Made by a program: the position numbers and the translations under genes. Below, one piece after another: positions 1 through 9,611 of a stretch of 64,000 nt of DNA (positions are counted from its first letter, which is position 1; every line of letters starts with the position of its first letter). Origin of the DNA: Cesiribacter sp964504565 (GTDB taxonomy: Bacteria > Bacteroidota > Bacteroidia > Cytophagales > Cyclobacteriaceae); assembly GCA_964504565.1 (NCBI GenBank), contig CAZDEY010000005.1, positions 237,638-301,637 on the forward strand, in the 5' to 3' direction. The notes below the pieces were generated by a model. That model worked only from the letters and a program-made list of their open reading frames with translations. It made no database searches and was not told where the DNA came from.

Positions 1-3000
1 CTGGAAGTAGGTTCTGAGGGTAAACTTGGTGGCCAGGCCAACGTGCCCGGCGTAGGTGGTACCTGGAAGGACCTGACCGACTCCGTGAATAAAATGGGTA
101 GTAACCTGACTGGTCAGGTACGGAATATTGCCGAAGTAACTACCGCGGTGGCCAACGGTGACCTGAGCCGCAAAATTACGGTAGACGTAAAAGGCGAGCT
201 GCAGGAACTAAAAATAACCATCAATACCATGGTGGATCAGCTTCGGGCCTTTGCCTCCGAGGTAACCCGGGTGGCGCGAGAAGTAGGTACCGAAGGTAAG
301 TTGGGTGGTCAGGCCAACGTACCGGGTGTAGGCGGAACCTGGAAGGACCTTACTGATTCGGTAAACCAGATGGCCAGTAACCTTACCGGCCAGGTACGCG
401 ATATTGCCGAGGTAGCTAATGCGGTTGCCAATGGCGATATGAGCCGCAAGATTACCACCGACGTACGCGGAGAAATGCTTCAGCTTAAAGAAACCCTGAA
501 CACCATGGTGGATCAGCTTCGGGCCTTTGCCTCCGAGGTAACCCGGGTGGCGCGCGAGGTAGGTACCGATGGTAAACTGGGTGGCCAGGCCTTTGTACCG
601 GGCGTAGCGGGCATTTGGAAGGATTTGACCGACTCGGTAAACCAAATGACCGGTAACCTAACCAGCCAGGTGCGGAACATTGCCGAAGTAACCAAGGCAG
701 TGGCCAGCGGCGACCTTTCTAAAACCGTACAAATTGATGTAAAAGGGGAGATTCTTGATCTGAAAAACACCATCAACACTATGGTGGAGCAGCTCAACTC
801 CTTTGCAAACGAGGTAACCCGGGTAGCGCGAGAAGTGGGTACCGAGGGTATACTAGGTGGACAGGCGCAGGTAAAAGGCGTGGGCGGTACCTGGAAAGAT
901 TTGACCGACTCGGTAAACCAAATGGCCAACAACCTGACCGACCAAGTGCGGGGTATAGCCCTGATTGTAACCGCTATTGCCAACGGTGACCTTAAGCGTA
1001 AGCTAACGCTGGATGCCAAAGGCGAAATTGCTACCCTAGCCGATACCATTAACGAAATGACCGATACGCTCGGAACCTTTGCCGACCAGGTAACTTCCGT
1101 AGCCCGCGAGGTAGGGGCCGAAGGTAAGCTGGGCGGTCAGGCCAACGTACCGGGTGCTTTAGGTATCTGGAAGAACCTGACCGATAACGTAAACCAACTG
1201 GCCAATAACCTGACTACCCAGGTGCGAAGCATTGCCGATGTGGCCTCGGCGGTAACCAAAGGTGACCTTNNNNNNNNNNCATTAACGTAGAGGCCAAAGG
1301 CGAGGTAGAAGCCCTAAAGGATACCATTAACCAGATGACGGCCATACTACGGGAAACCACACTCCGTAACCAGGAGCAGGACTGGCTGAAATCGAACTTG
1401 GCGAAATTTAACCAGATGCTTCAGGGCCAGAAAGACCTGAATACTCTCTCGCAACTGGTGCTCTCCGAACTGGGTAGTGTAGTTTCGGCCCAGCAAGGGG
1501 CATTCTATATGCTGGAACAAAATGCTGAGGATGCTATTCTTCGCCTAATTGGTTCTTACGGGATCAAGGATAAAAAAGCAATGCAATATTGCCTGATTGG
1601 CGAAGGGCTGGTAGGGCAGTGTGCGGCAGACAAGGAAAAAATTCTTCTGACTAATGTACCTCAGGAATATATCACTATTAATTCCGGCTTGGGAGAAGCG
1701 AACGCAATTAGCGTAGTCGTATTGCCCATTCTGTTTGAAGATCAGGTAAAAGGCGTATTGGAACTAGCGTCCTTTGAAAACTTTAAGCAAGAGCACTTGT
1801 ACTTCCTGGAGCAGCTTACCGAATCCATAGGTATTGTATTGAACAATATTGCGTCTAATAATCGTACCGAATTGCTGCTGGAGCAATCACAAACGCTGGC
1901 AGCCGAGCTTAAAGTACAGCAGGAAGAACTGAGCCGAACTAACGAGGAACTAGAAGAAAAAGCCCACCTGCTAGCCAAGCAAAAAGAAGAACTGGAACAG
2001 AAAAACAACGAGGTTGAAATTGCCCGGAAGAGCCTGGAAGAGCAGGCTGCGCAGTTAATGATCACCTCGAAGTACAAATCGGAATTTTTGGCCAATATGA
2101 GCCACGAGTTGCGTACGCCACTTAACTCACTTCTGATTTTATCGCACCAACTGGCCGAAAACCAGACCGGTAACCTTACCGATAAGCAGGTGCAGTACTC
2201 CAAAACCATTAACAGCTGCGGTAACGATCTGGTAAACCTTATTAATGATATCCTTGATCTTTCAAAAATTGAAAGTGGGGTGGTTACCGTAGATAATGCG
2301 CCGATTAGCTTTGATGAAATTGAGGAGTTTGTAGAGCTTACCTTCCGCCATATGGCCGATCATAGGAAAATCGACTTTAATATCAACATGGCAAATGATC
2401 TGCCGGAATATATTGAAACCGACTCCCAGCGCCTGAAGCAAATTCTTAAAAACCTGCTATCAAACTCATTTAAGTTTACCGAAAAAGGCAGTGTTGATTT
2501 AAAGATTTTTGTAGCGGATAAGAAGCGGAGGTTTAACAGTGGGGTACTAGATAAAGCCTCGCAGGTTATAGGGTTTGAAATTCACGATACCGGCATCGGT
2601 ATTTCTAAAGAAAAACAACATATCATTTTTGAAGCCTTTCAGCAGGCCGAGGGTTCAACCAGCCGTAAGTTTGGCGGTACCGGCCTGGGGCTAAGCATTA
2701 GTAAAGGCCTTACCAGCTTACTGGGCGGGGCTATGGAACTGGAAAGTGAGTTAGGGCAGGGGAGTACATTTACCCTTTACCTTCCCCTAAACTACGATGC
2801 CCTCAGCGATCCGCAGGAAAGAGGGGGCGAGGAAAGTAGTGAGCGTGAATACACCCAGGTAATTGAAAGAGAAGAACCGAAAGTTAAAAACCAACCCGAA
2901 AAACAGCCTAAAGTAAAAGCTGCTAAAATTCCGGAAAAACGACTGAATCTTACCAAGGAATCGGCCTGGGAAGATGACCGGGCAATTATTAAAACCAAGG

Positions 3001-4184
3001 ATAAGGTAATTCTCCTGATTATGGAGAACGCCAAGCTGCTGGAAAATATACGCGAAAAAGCCAAGGCCCACGGCTACAAGTACATAATTTCCGGTAAGGG
3101 CGGGGTAGTTCACGAGCTGATTAACAAGTACCGCCCGGTTTCCATAGTGCTGGATACCCAGTTGCCGGATCTGGATGGCTGGAAGGTGCTGGACCGCTTG
3201 AAAAACGATCTGGAAACCCGCAGCATACCAGTAACCCTTACCTCAGTTAAGAAGCAGGATAAACCCTTGGCCTATAAACTCGGGGCCTTTAACGTGCTAG
3301 GTCTTGAGCCAACTAAGGCTAAAGTAGATCAGTTGTTCGGCTATATTACGGAGTTTTTGAAGAAGAGCCGTCGCGATTTATTGGTTATTGAAGATTCCGC
3401 CGAAGACTTTTCTAGAATTGAAGAAGTTTTAAAGGGCGATGATGTTGAAATTGCCCACGCTAAATCTGGTAAAGAGGCCCTTGAACATATCAAGAAAAAG
3501 AAATTTGATACCATAATTTTGGATCTGCGCCTGCCCGATATGAGCGGCTTCGAGCTGGTTAATCAGTTGGAAAAGGATATTCCGCTGGAAGAAGTACCCT
3601 TAATTGTGTACTCAGCCAAGGATTTGACTAAGGAAGAAATGGTGAAGTTTAAGCAGGTTAGTAAGGGAATAATCCTGAAAACAGCTACCTCGCCGGAAAA
3701 ACTACTCGACTTGGTTACTTTCTACCTACACCGTAGCATAAAGGTGCTATCCGAAGATACCCAGAAGATAATAAAGCAGACCCACCCCTCGGCCAGTATA
3801 ATGATGGGCAAAAAAGTACTGATTGTTGATGATGACGTACGAAATATATTTGCCCTGGTAAGTGCACTGGAGGATTACGGCCTGGAAATGATTACGGCCG
3901 AAAGCGGTAAAACAGCAATTGACCTGTTGCACGAACACGATGACGTGGATATAGTGCTGATGGATATTATGATGCCGGAAATGGACGGCTACGAAACTAT
4001 GCAGAACATTCGGCAGGAAAAGGATTTTAAAAATTTACCGATTATTGCCGTAACCGCTAAAGCTATGAAGGGCGACCGCGAAAAGTGCCTGGAGGCCGGA
4101 GCTTCCGATTATATTACCAAACCTCTGGATATGGGGCAATTGGTATCGTTAATGCGTATATGGCTGCACGAATCTGAATATTAA
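1..4184 (+). CDS. Multi-HAMP hybrid sensor histidine kinase, 5' end outside window, interrupted by an assembly gap
   Basis: The reading frame is open from base 1 and encodes five copies of a 92-residue (276-bp) HAMP-type unit, each with a GGQ..V.G..G.WK.LTD.VN core. After 10 Ns the frame shifts by one, but the protein sense continues (INVEAKGEVEALKDTIN matches the repeat), so this is one gene and not two. Downstream come a GAF domain (about 1430-1850), a coiled coil (1900-2070), HisKA with the phosphoacceptor His codon at 2103-2105 (SHELRTP), HATPase_c (DTGIGIS, GGTGLGLS), and three receivers (about 3000-3350, 3376-3720, 3808-4170) with LDTQLPD, LDLRLPD and LMDIMMP phosphorylation sites. The layout resembles Nik1-type osmosensing kinases, which are cytoplasmic. 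The signal and the N-terminus are unknown. Confidence 0.9.
1270..1279. other. Assembly gap (10 Ns) inside the HAMP-repeat kinase gene
   Basis: Ten Ns follow GDL of the fifth HAMP unit, and the sequence resumes at INV of the same unit. By alignment with the other units about 9 nt are missing (three codons, of which the final c at 1280 is visible). The 10 Ns are therefore probably a placeholder, and the apparent frameshift is an artefact. A longer collapsed repeat cannot be excluded, because one or more 276-bp units could be missing. Confidence 0.9.
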
Positions 4185-4198
4185 GCCGGGGAATAGCT

Positions 4199-5422
4199 AT
4201 GAAAACCAAAGAGAAGAAACCTAAACTTTTGTTGGTAGACGACCGGCAAGAGAACCTGCTGGCCCTGGAAACCATACTGGGCGAGGAACCTTACGAACTG
4301 GTATTTGCCAGCTCCGGCCGTGAGGCCTTAAAGCGTTTGCTGGAAGATCATGATTACAACCTGATTCTGATGGATGTAATGATGCCCGAAATGGATGGTT
4401 TTGAAACTGCTGAGCTTATTTATCAGCGCGAAAAACTACGTAATATCCCCATCATCTTCCTGACGGCTATGGATTTGGAAGAGAATATTTACAAGGGCTA
4501 CCGGGCCGGGGCAATAGACTACATTCGTAAGCCGGTTACGCCGGGTTTGCTTAGGGCTAAGGTTAGTGCGTTTGTAGAACTTAGCGTTAAAACCAACCGG
4601 TTGGTAGCCCAGGAAGAGGCTTTACGGAAAATTAACGAAGCACTGGAAAAGGAAGTTGCCGAACGTAAACATTCCGAAGAGCAGGTAAAAGAGCTTAACG
4701 CCACGCTGGAACAACGCCTGGCTGAACTGGAGAGCCTGGATGCTTTTGCCGCCGCCGTTTCGCACGACCTTATGTCGCCGCTGAACAATATTAAGGGCTT
4801 AAGCCAACTGCTTAAAGATACCCAGGGCGAAAAACTGGAAGGCTCGGGCAAGCGCACCTTAGATATGCTTTTGGCCAGTGCCGATAAAATGGCCAATCTT
4901 ATTAAAAGTTTGCTGTTCTTTTCCCGCCAGGCCAACGCTGAAATTCATAAAAATCAGCAGAATATGAATGAGCTGGTGCAGGAGGTTTTGGAAGAGATGA
5001 AGTCTACTTCTAAAATTCCTATGCCAACCATAACCCTAAATATGCTACCCCAGGCTACCTGCGACGGTAATTTAATAAAACAGGTTTGGGTAAATTTTAT
5101 ATCGAATGCGGTTAAATACTCCCATAAAAAGCGCCAACCCGAAGTGTTAGTTGGTGCCCTGCCCGGCGAAGATGATAAGTTGGTATACTTTGTTCAGGAT
5201 AATGGCGTAGGCTTCGATATGAAAAACTACGACAAGCTATTTAACCCGTTTAGGCGCCTGCACAAAGCCCAAGATTTTGAAGGAACCGGTATTGGCCTAA
5301 CTTTAGTTAAGCGAATTGTAGAACGGCACGGCGGCATGGTCTGGGCCGAGTCGGAACCGGACAAAGGCTCAACCTTTTACTTTTGCCTGCCGGCGGAAGA
5401 GGTAGTAAGCAATCTGGCCTAA
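4199..5422 (+). CDS. Receiver-histidine kinase (REC-coiled coil-HisKA-HATPase)
   Basis: This 407-residue cytoplasmic protein starts 14 nt after the hybrid kinase, so the two are probably co-transcribed. An N-terminal receiver domain (LLLVDD near residue 10, phosphoacceptor in LMDVMMPEMDG) leads through a coiled coil (about 140-180) into HisKA (AVSHDLMSPLNN) and HATPase_c with DNGVGFD and GTGIGLTL. It has no membrane segment. The inferred role is to receive phosphate from the neighbouring multi-receiver kinase and pass it on. The kinase motifs look intact, and the output partner is not in the window. Confidence 0.88.
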   Translation: MKTKEKKPKLLLVDDRQENLLALETILGEEPYELVFASSGREALKRLLEDHDYNLILMDVMMPEMDGFETAELIYQREKLRNIPIIFLTAMDLEENIYKGYRAGAIDYIRKPVTPGLLRAKVSAFVELSVKTNRLVAQEEALRKINEALEKEVAERKHSEEQVKELNATLEQRLAELESLDAFAAAVSHDLMSPLNNIKGLSQLLKDTQGEKLEGSGKRTLDMLLASADKMANLIKSLLFFSRQANAEIHKNQQNMNELVQEVLEEMKSTSKIPMPTITLNMLPQATCDGNLIKQVWVNFISNAVKYSHKKRQPEVLVGALPGEDDKLVYFVQDNGVGFDMKNYDKLFNPFRRLHKAQDFEGTGIGLTLVKRIVERHGGMVWAESEPDKGSTFYFCLPAEEVVSNLA

Positions 5423-5439
5423 GAAATTACTAGGGCGTG

Positions 5440-5507
5440 TCTGAAAATTCGTAGCTTCCCGTGGTTGGTGTCCTCACCATGCCACGGCGGCCAACCCACT
5501 TTTCAGA
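5440..5507. repeat. Nested inverted repeat in the 314-nt gap before feoA
   Basis: TCTGAAAA (5440-5447) and TTTTCAGA (5500-5507) form perfect outer arms around a second inverted pair, CCGTGG (5459-5464) and CCACGG (5482-5487). It has no T-tract and is not a standard terminator. It could be a small insertion-sequence end or MITE remnant. Apart from this and the feoA promoter, nothing else is visible between the kinase and feoA. Confidence 0.4.
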
Positions 5508-5634
5508 TCTTTAAAGACTGGTTCAAGATAGCTGATAGGTAGTTTATACATTCTTCATACACAGCCTAGGAGCGTAGTCTAGTATACCAATAATAGGGCT
5601 ATAATAGCTTATTTACTCTAGTTTCAATGTGGAA

Positions 5635-5665
5635 TTGTTCTAAATAAAAACAAGTTGTAGCTTTG
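5635..5665 (+). promoter_or_regulatory. Bacteroidota-type promoter for the feo operon
   Basis: TTG at 5635-5637 is followed after 20 nt by TAGCTTTG at 5658-5665, a full match to the Bacteroidota TTG-N19-21-TAnnTTTG pattern. It lies about 70 nt upstream of the feoA start. I did not see a convincing Fur operator. Confidence 0.55.
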
Positions 5666-5736
5666 TAGCTGAAATAAGGGTTATTAGTTACGGATTTGGC
5701 TGTGAACGGGGCTGAATCCATTGGAAATTTACATAT

Positions 5737-6012
5737 ATGAGTGAATTGTTGGTTATGGAAGGAGCTACGGAACCTACTACCTTAGCTCCGGATGCGCGTA
5801 CTCTAGATCAGTTGAAACCAGGCGATCAGGCAACCATTACCAATATTAAATCATCGCACCTGACTATTAAACTACTGGAAATGGGCTTGCTGCCTGGCAA
5901 AGAAGTGCGGTTTAACTTTGCGGCACCCCTGGGCGATCCGATTGCGGTGCAGGTTAATGGATATACCCTATCGCTCCGGCTTGATGAAGCCTGCTTAATT
6001 GAATTGGCATGA
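5737..6012 (+). CDS. feoA: Ferrous iron transport protein A (FeoA)
   Basis: This 91-residue cytoplasmic SH3-like protein assists the FeoB Fe(II) permease. The FeoA signature is clear: LDQLKPGDQATITNI near residue 24, then LLEMGLLPGKEVRF, an APLGDPIAVQVNGYTLSLR strand pair, and a terminal LIELA. It is slightly longer than usual because of an N-terminal extension of about 20 residues. Its stop codon overlaps the feoB start (ATGA at 6009-6012), which indicates translational coupling. Confidence 0.95.
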   Translation: MSELLVMEGATEPTTLAPDARTLDQLKPGDQATITNIKSSHLTIKLLEMGLLPGKEVRFNFAAPLGDPIAVQVNGYTLSLRLDEACLIELA

Positions 6013-8177
6013 GTAGTACCGAAGCCCCACTAAGCAAGGTGACCGTTCAGGCCGACCCAAACCGTATAGTTGCCGCATCTAACCTGAAAATTTCTTTAGC
6101 CGGAAACCCTAATTCGGGCAAAACTACCTTATTTAACTTACTTACGGGTTTAAACCAAAAAGTTGGTAACTATCCGGGCGTTACGGTAGAGCGAAAAAGC
6201 GGTAAACTAAAGTTGGCTAATGGTCAGGCCGCTTCCGTAACCGATTTGCCCGGTACCTATAGCATATACCCGCGCTCGGCCGATGAGCAAGTAGTAGCCG
6301 ATATTCTGCTTAACCCGGCCGATGCCGACTATCCGGATGTAATTGTGGCGGTTGCCGATATGAGCAACCTGGAACGGAGCCTGTTACTGGTTTCGCAATT
6401 AATAGATTTAGGTCGGCCACTGGTGCTGGTACTCAATATGGCCGATATGGCTGGCCAGAAAGGTATTACGGTTGATGCTGAATTGCTTAGCGACCAACTT
6501 GGCAACGTGCCGGTTTTGACCATGAATGCCCGCAGCCGGCAGGGTTACCAACAATTGCTGGAACTACTTCAGCAACCGGTTCCGGCTCCGGAAAAATCTT
6601 TTTTTTCAGGCTACAACTTAGCCCCGGAGGCAATTTCAGAAACTAAACAAGCCCTAGGCCTGGCTAAGTATTATCAGGCATACTTGTATTTACAGCACGC
6701 CGAAACCCTTAGGTTTTTAAGCCCCAATCAGCGTAGGGTGTTAACTTCAATTGCCGGGCACGCCGGTTTACACGCTGAAAGTCTTCAGATTGAAGAAACC
6801 AAGGCCCGATACGGCCTAATTAGCACTTTACTTAATTATTCTGTAGCCGAGTCGGCCAAGAAAGCCACTACTAATTTTTCTGCAAAAATAGATGTTGTAG
6901 TTACGCATAAGGTAGGGGGGTACCTTATTTTCTTTGGGGTATTGCTGGTGGTCTTTCAGGCTATTTTTGCTTTAGCTGGCCTGCCAATGGATATCATCGA
7001 TGGCTTATTCGCTACTTCTTCCGAATGGCTACAGGCAAATTTGCCCGATGGTATACTAACCCGCTTGTTGGTTGAAGGGATAATTCCCGGCATTGGGGGT
7101 ATTGTAATTTTTGTGCCGCAAATAGCCATTTTATTTACCCTGATTGCCATTTTGGAGGAAACCGGCTATATGGCGCGGGTGGTTTTCCTTATGGATAAGC
7201 TTATGCGTAAAGTAGGGCTGAACGGCCGAAGCGTAGTGCCGCTGATTTCCGGGTTGGCGTGTGCGGTGCCGGCTATTATGGCTACCCGGGGTATTGATAA
7301 CTGGAAGGATAGGCTTATAACCATTTTTGTTACGCCCTTTATGAGTTGTTCGGCCCGCTTGCCAGTCTATACTATACTTATTGCCTTGGTGGTTCCTAAC
7401 GAGTTGGTTTGGGGCGTTTTTAACCTGCAAGGCTTGGCCCTAATGGGTATGTATATACTCGGATTTGTGGCGGCTATAGGTTCGGCTTTAATAATGAAGC
7501 TTATTATTAGGGCCGGGCGGAGTGGCTTTCTAATTATGGAGCTGCCTACCTACCGCTGGCCGCGTTGGGGCAACGTGTTTTATATGGTAGTGCAGAAGTC
7601 AAAAACTTTTGTATTTGAAGCAGGAAAAATAATTTTAGCGGTTTCAATAGTACTATGGGTGCTGGCCAGCTACGGGCCGGGTAATAAAATGGACGAGGCC
7701 GAAGCCCGGTACCGAAGTACCTACGCTGATGCTAATGACCGTGCCGAAAACGAAATAGCTTCGGTTAGGCTGGCAAATTCTTATGCCGGGCATCTGGGTC
7801 GCTTTATTGAGCCGGTAATTAAACCCCTAGGCTACGACTGGAAAATTGGTATTGCCCTGATTTCCTCCTTTGCTGCCCGAGAAGTTTTTGTAGGCACTAT
7901 GGCAACGCTTTATAGCGTAGGGAGTGCCGCTGAGGACGAAGGTACCATTAAGCGCCGTATGAAGGCCGAGGTTAACCCGGAAACCGGCGGCCCCCGGTTT
8001 ACCCTGGCGGTAGCGTTCAGCTTATTAGTATTTTACGCCTTCGCTATGCAGTGTGCCAGCACAGTAGCTATAGTGTATAAAGAAACTAATGGGTGGAAGT
8101 GGCCGTTACTACAGGTAATTTATATGACTGCCCTGGCCTGGCTGGGCGCATTTGTAGTGTATCAATCGCTAGCCTAA
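6009..8177 (+). CDS. feoB: Ferrous iron transporter FeoB
   Basis: This 722-residue inner-membrane Fe(II) transporter has an N-terminal G-protein domain. Its G motifs are visible: GNPNSGKTT at residues 32-40 (G1), NYPGVTVE at about 54-61 (G2), DLPG near 80 (G3) and NMAD near 144 (G4). After the helical GDI-like region come Gate-type membrane segments, including the conserved GLACAVPAIMATR and FMSCSARLPVY stretches with the two core cysteines, and FAAREVFVGTM. Length and motifs indicate a complete, functional gene. It overlaps feoA by 4 nt and the next gene by 1 nt. Confidence 0.97.
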   Translation: MSSTEAPLSKVTVQADPNRIVAASNLKISLAGNPNSGKTTLFNLLTGLNQKVGNYPGVTVERKSGKLKLANGQAASVTDLPGTYSIYPRSADEQVVADILLNPADADYPDVIVAVADMSNLERSLLLVSQLIDLGRPLVLVLNMADMAGQKGITVDAELLSDQLGNVPVLTMNARSRQGYQQLLELLQQPVPAPEKSFFSGYNLAPEAISETKQALGLAKYYQAYLYLQHAETLRFLSPNQRRVLTSIAGHAGLHAESLQIEETKARYGLISTLLNYSVAESAKKATTNFSAKIDVVVTHKVGGYLIFFGVLLVVFQAIFALAGLPMDIIDGLFATSSEWLQANLPDGILTRLLVEGIIPGIGGIVIFVPQIAILFTLIAILEETGYMARVVFLMDKLMRKVGLNGRSVVPLISGLACAVPAIMATRGIDNWKDRLITIFVTPFMSCSARLPVYTILIALVVPNELVWGVFNLQGLALMGMYILGFVAAIGSALIMKLIIRAGRSGFLIMELPTYRWPRWGNVFYMVVQKSKTFVFEAGKIILAVSIVLWVLASYGPGNKMDEAEARYRSTYADANDRAENEIASVRLANSYAGHLGRFIEPVIKPLGYDWKIGIALISSFAAREVFVGTMATLYSVGSAAEDEGTIKRRMKAEVNPETGGPRFTLAVAFSLLVFYAFAMQCASTVAIVYKETNGWKWPLLQVIYMTALAWLGAFVVYQSLA

Positions 8178-8368
8178 TGCAAGAGTTAATCTTAATCCTT
8201 CTATTCTGCGCTGCCCTTCTTTATTTAGGCAGAATAGTATACCAGAGCTTTTTCAGCAGAAATTCCGATGCAGCCTGTACTAAAGGCTGCGCTAGTTGCT
8301 CGGCTTTTGATTTAGAGAATATTGAAAAAGATATAAATACCCGCTCCGAAAGTTACGGAGGCAACTAA
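8177..8368 (+). CDS. FeoB-associated Cys-rich membrane protein
   Basis: This 63-residue protein has one N-terminal membrane helix (LILILLFCAALLYLGRIVY) and a short cytoplasmic tail with CTKGCASC, the layout of the small Cys-rich proteins that accompany FeoB. The ATG at 8177 overlaps the feoB stop (TAATG), which fixes this start over an upstream in-frame ATG inside feoB. Its role in iron uptake is inferred from family and position. A truncated second copy of its tail lies at 23680-23812. Confidence 0.85.
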   Translation: MQELILILLFCAALLYLGRIVYQSFFSRNSDAACTKGCASCSAFDLENIEKDINTRSESYGGN

Positions 8369-8493
8369 GCGTAGGTGATTGGTGTCTATTCTATAAATAT
8401 GACACTATGAATATAGTTAAAACTTGTCTTTGCCTAGGGGCGGTATTCTTAATCTTTTCCTGCGATGATGACCAGCCGGAATATCAAGAGGGT
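8359..8493 (+). repeat. Direct repeat, left copy (135 bp identical to 23803-23937)
   Basis: By eye this stretch is base-for-base identical to 23803-23937, an offset of 15,444. It covers the last codons of the Cys-rich protein, the intergenic gap and the lipoprotein signal peptide. Similarity continues outside it at a lower level, from about 8238 to the end of the lipoprotein gene. The two copies bracket the whole RHS island. Confidence 0.85.
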
Positions 8494-8808
8494 AGGTTGC
8501 CTATAACTGCATTCAACGTTCAGAGTAGTATGATCTTTATTAATCAGGTTATCGTTGATGTTCCCTTAAATGTACAAGCACCAGATGGATGTTGGTCGGA
8601 TTTAAGTGTTGATTACGAAAATTTTCGGGAGAGTCACTATCGCGTAAGGGGATTGGGAAAGCTTGATCTTAAAGCAGATGCCTGTCCAGAGGTACTTATA
8701 ACGCTGGATACCACTTTAGAAATTACACTCCCCGGCCCCGGAACGTATTATTTTGAGGCAAATCAAGCGCCCTTCGAGGTTCTATATGATACTTTAATTG
8801 TTGAATAG
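8407..8808 (+). CDS. Small lipoprotein, paralogue of the one at 23851
   Basis: This 133-residue protein of unknown function has a lipoprotein signal peptide ending in FLIFSC at residues 14-19, followed by an acidic DDD. The mature part looks like an all-beta domain with two cysteines (C-W-SD and DACPE regions) and ends YYFEANQAPFEVLYDT. It follows the feo operon by 38 nt. The paralogue across the RHS island has an identical signal peptide but a diverged mature domain, and a closely similar C-terminus. Membrane attachment is inferred from the lipobox. Confidence 0.75.
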   Translation: MNIVKTCLCLGAVFLIFSCDDDQPEYQEGRLPITAFNVQSSMIFINQVIVDVPLNVQAPDGCWSDLSVDYENFRESHYRVRGLGKLDLKADACPEVLITLDTTLEITLPGPGTYYFEANQAPFEVLYDTLIVE

Positions 8809-8881
8809 CTCGAATTCAATTCTTGGTGTGCTACGACCTTCGTAAAGGGAAGTCAGAAGACTCTACGGTACACATCACTAC

Positions 8882-9240
8882 CTAAGTTTGCATTCCAGTC
8901 CGAGAAGCCCGAGTTGATGCCGTCGCTCCAGTGGCCCGAGCCCGGGGAGTTGCGGTAGCCGCCTCCGGAGCCGGGGCGGTAGGGACTATCTTCCAAATGG
9001 AGGATGGGGCCCGCTCCTCGCGCGTACGGTAGCCCGGCGGCAACAGCGGCAAATAGGTATCGCCCAGCGGATCGTTGAACCGGATAGGATTATTGCCCGC
9101 ATAACTATACGGGCTATCGCCCGGGTATAGGTTGGCCTTCACATCCAAAGCCGTAAACCGGCCAATGGTCGCATCGTACTCCCGGTAGAAGGTAGAGTAG
9201 GTGCCGCTCAAGGGCTGTTGCTCGCTACCGGCGTTATAAA
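8882..9240 (-). pseudogene. Displaced RHS tip D, truncated and frameshifted
   Basis: Read on the minus strand this matches the main RHS gene from the end of its core (GTYSTFYREYD.IGRF.ALDVKA, NNPIRFNDPLGD) into the PPGYRTREERAPSS linker. A one-base deletion (TGGAAGATAG here, TGGAATGATAG in the main gene) then throws it out of frame, so the GSGGGYRNSPGSG linker is only readable in another frame. Homology stops near 8891, and no toxin domain remains. It is a decayed recombination remnant next to the left copy of the lipoprotein. Confidence 0.8.
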
Positions 9241-9254
9241 TAACATTTTATTTA

Positions 9255-9602
9255 TTATGCTAAACTTACCTTCTTAGATACTATAAACCCTCCCATACCA
9301 ACAGAAGAATCAATAGTAGTTAGCAAATACTTTTGTTCATATATTAGGATTTTGTACTTATCTAATATTTCGTAATTCTCTACTATAGCAGGTAGTAGGC
9401 TTGCGGAATCATATATTTTAAAGTCATATAAAACATTTTGCATTTCAAATGAACTTAGCTCCCATCCAATAACTTCATCAAAATAAATTTGATGCTTTAT
9501 ATTATCATCAGTGATAATTTCTAAAGTCAGCCTGCTTTCAATTACGTCATTCTTAACCATGACCAACTCTGCGTCATGAAAATTTACATTAAGTTGTTTC
9601 AT
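9255..9602 (-). CDS. Candidate immunity protein for tip C
   Basis: I do not recognise a family for this 115-residue soluble protein (starts MKQLNVNFHDAELV, ends IVSKKVSLA). It is markedly AT-rich, sits 9 nt downstream of displaced tip C on the same strand, and is followed by the next tip fragment. That is the usual place for an immunity gene in polymorphic-toxin loci. The N-terminal NFHDAEL..V motif suggests a small alpha/beta fold. Immunity function is inferred from position only. Confidence 0.55.
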   Translation of the reverse strand: MKQLNVNFHDAELVMVKNDVIESRLTLEIITDDNIKHQIYFDEVIGWELSSFEMQNVLYDFKIYDSASLLPAIVENYEILDKYKILIYEQKYLLTTIDSSVGMGGFIVSKKVSLA

Positions 9603-9611
9603 ATATAAATT

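Noticed and set aside
43..1290. A separate 415-residue HAMP protein ending at TAG 1288
   Set aside because: The end is made by the 10-N gap. Protein sense continues in the next frame, so it is part of the kinase gene.
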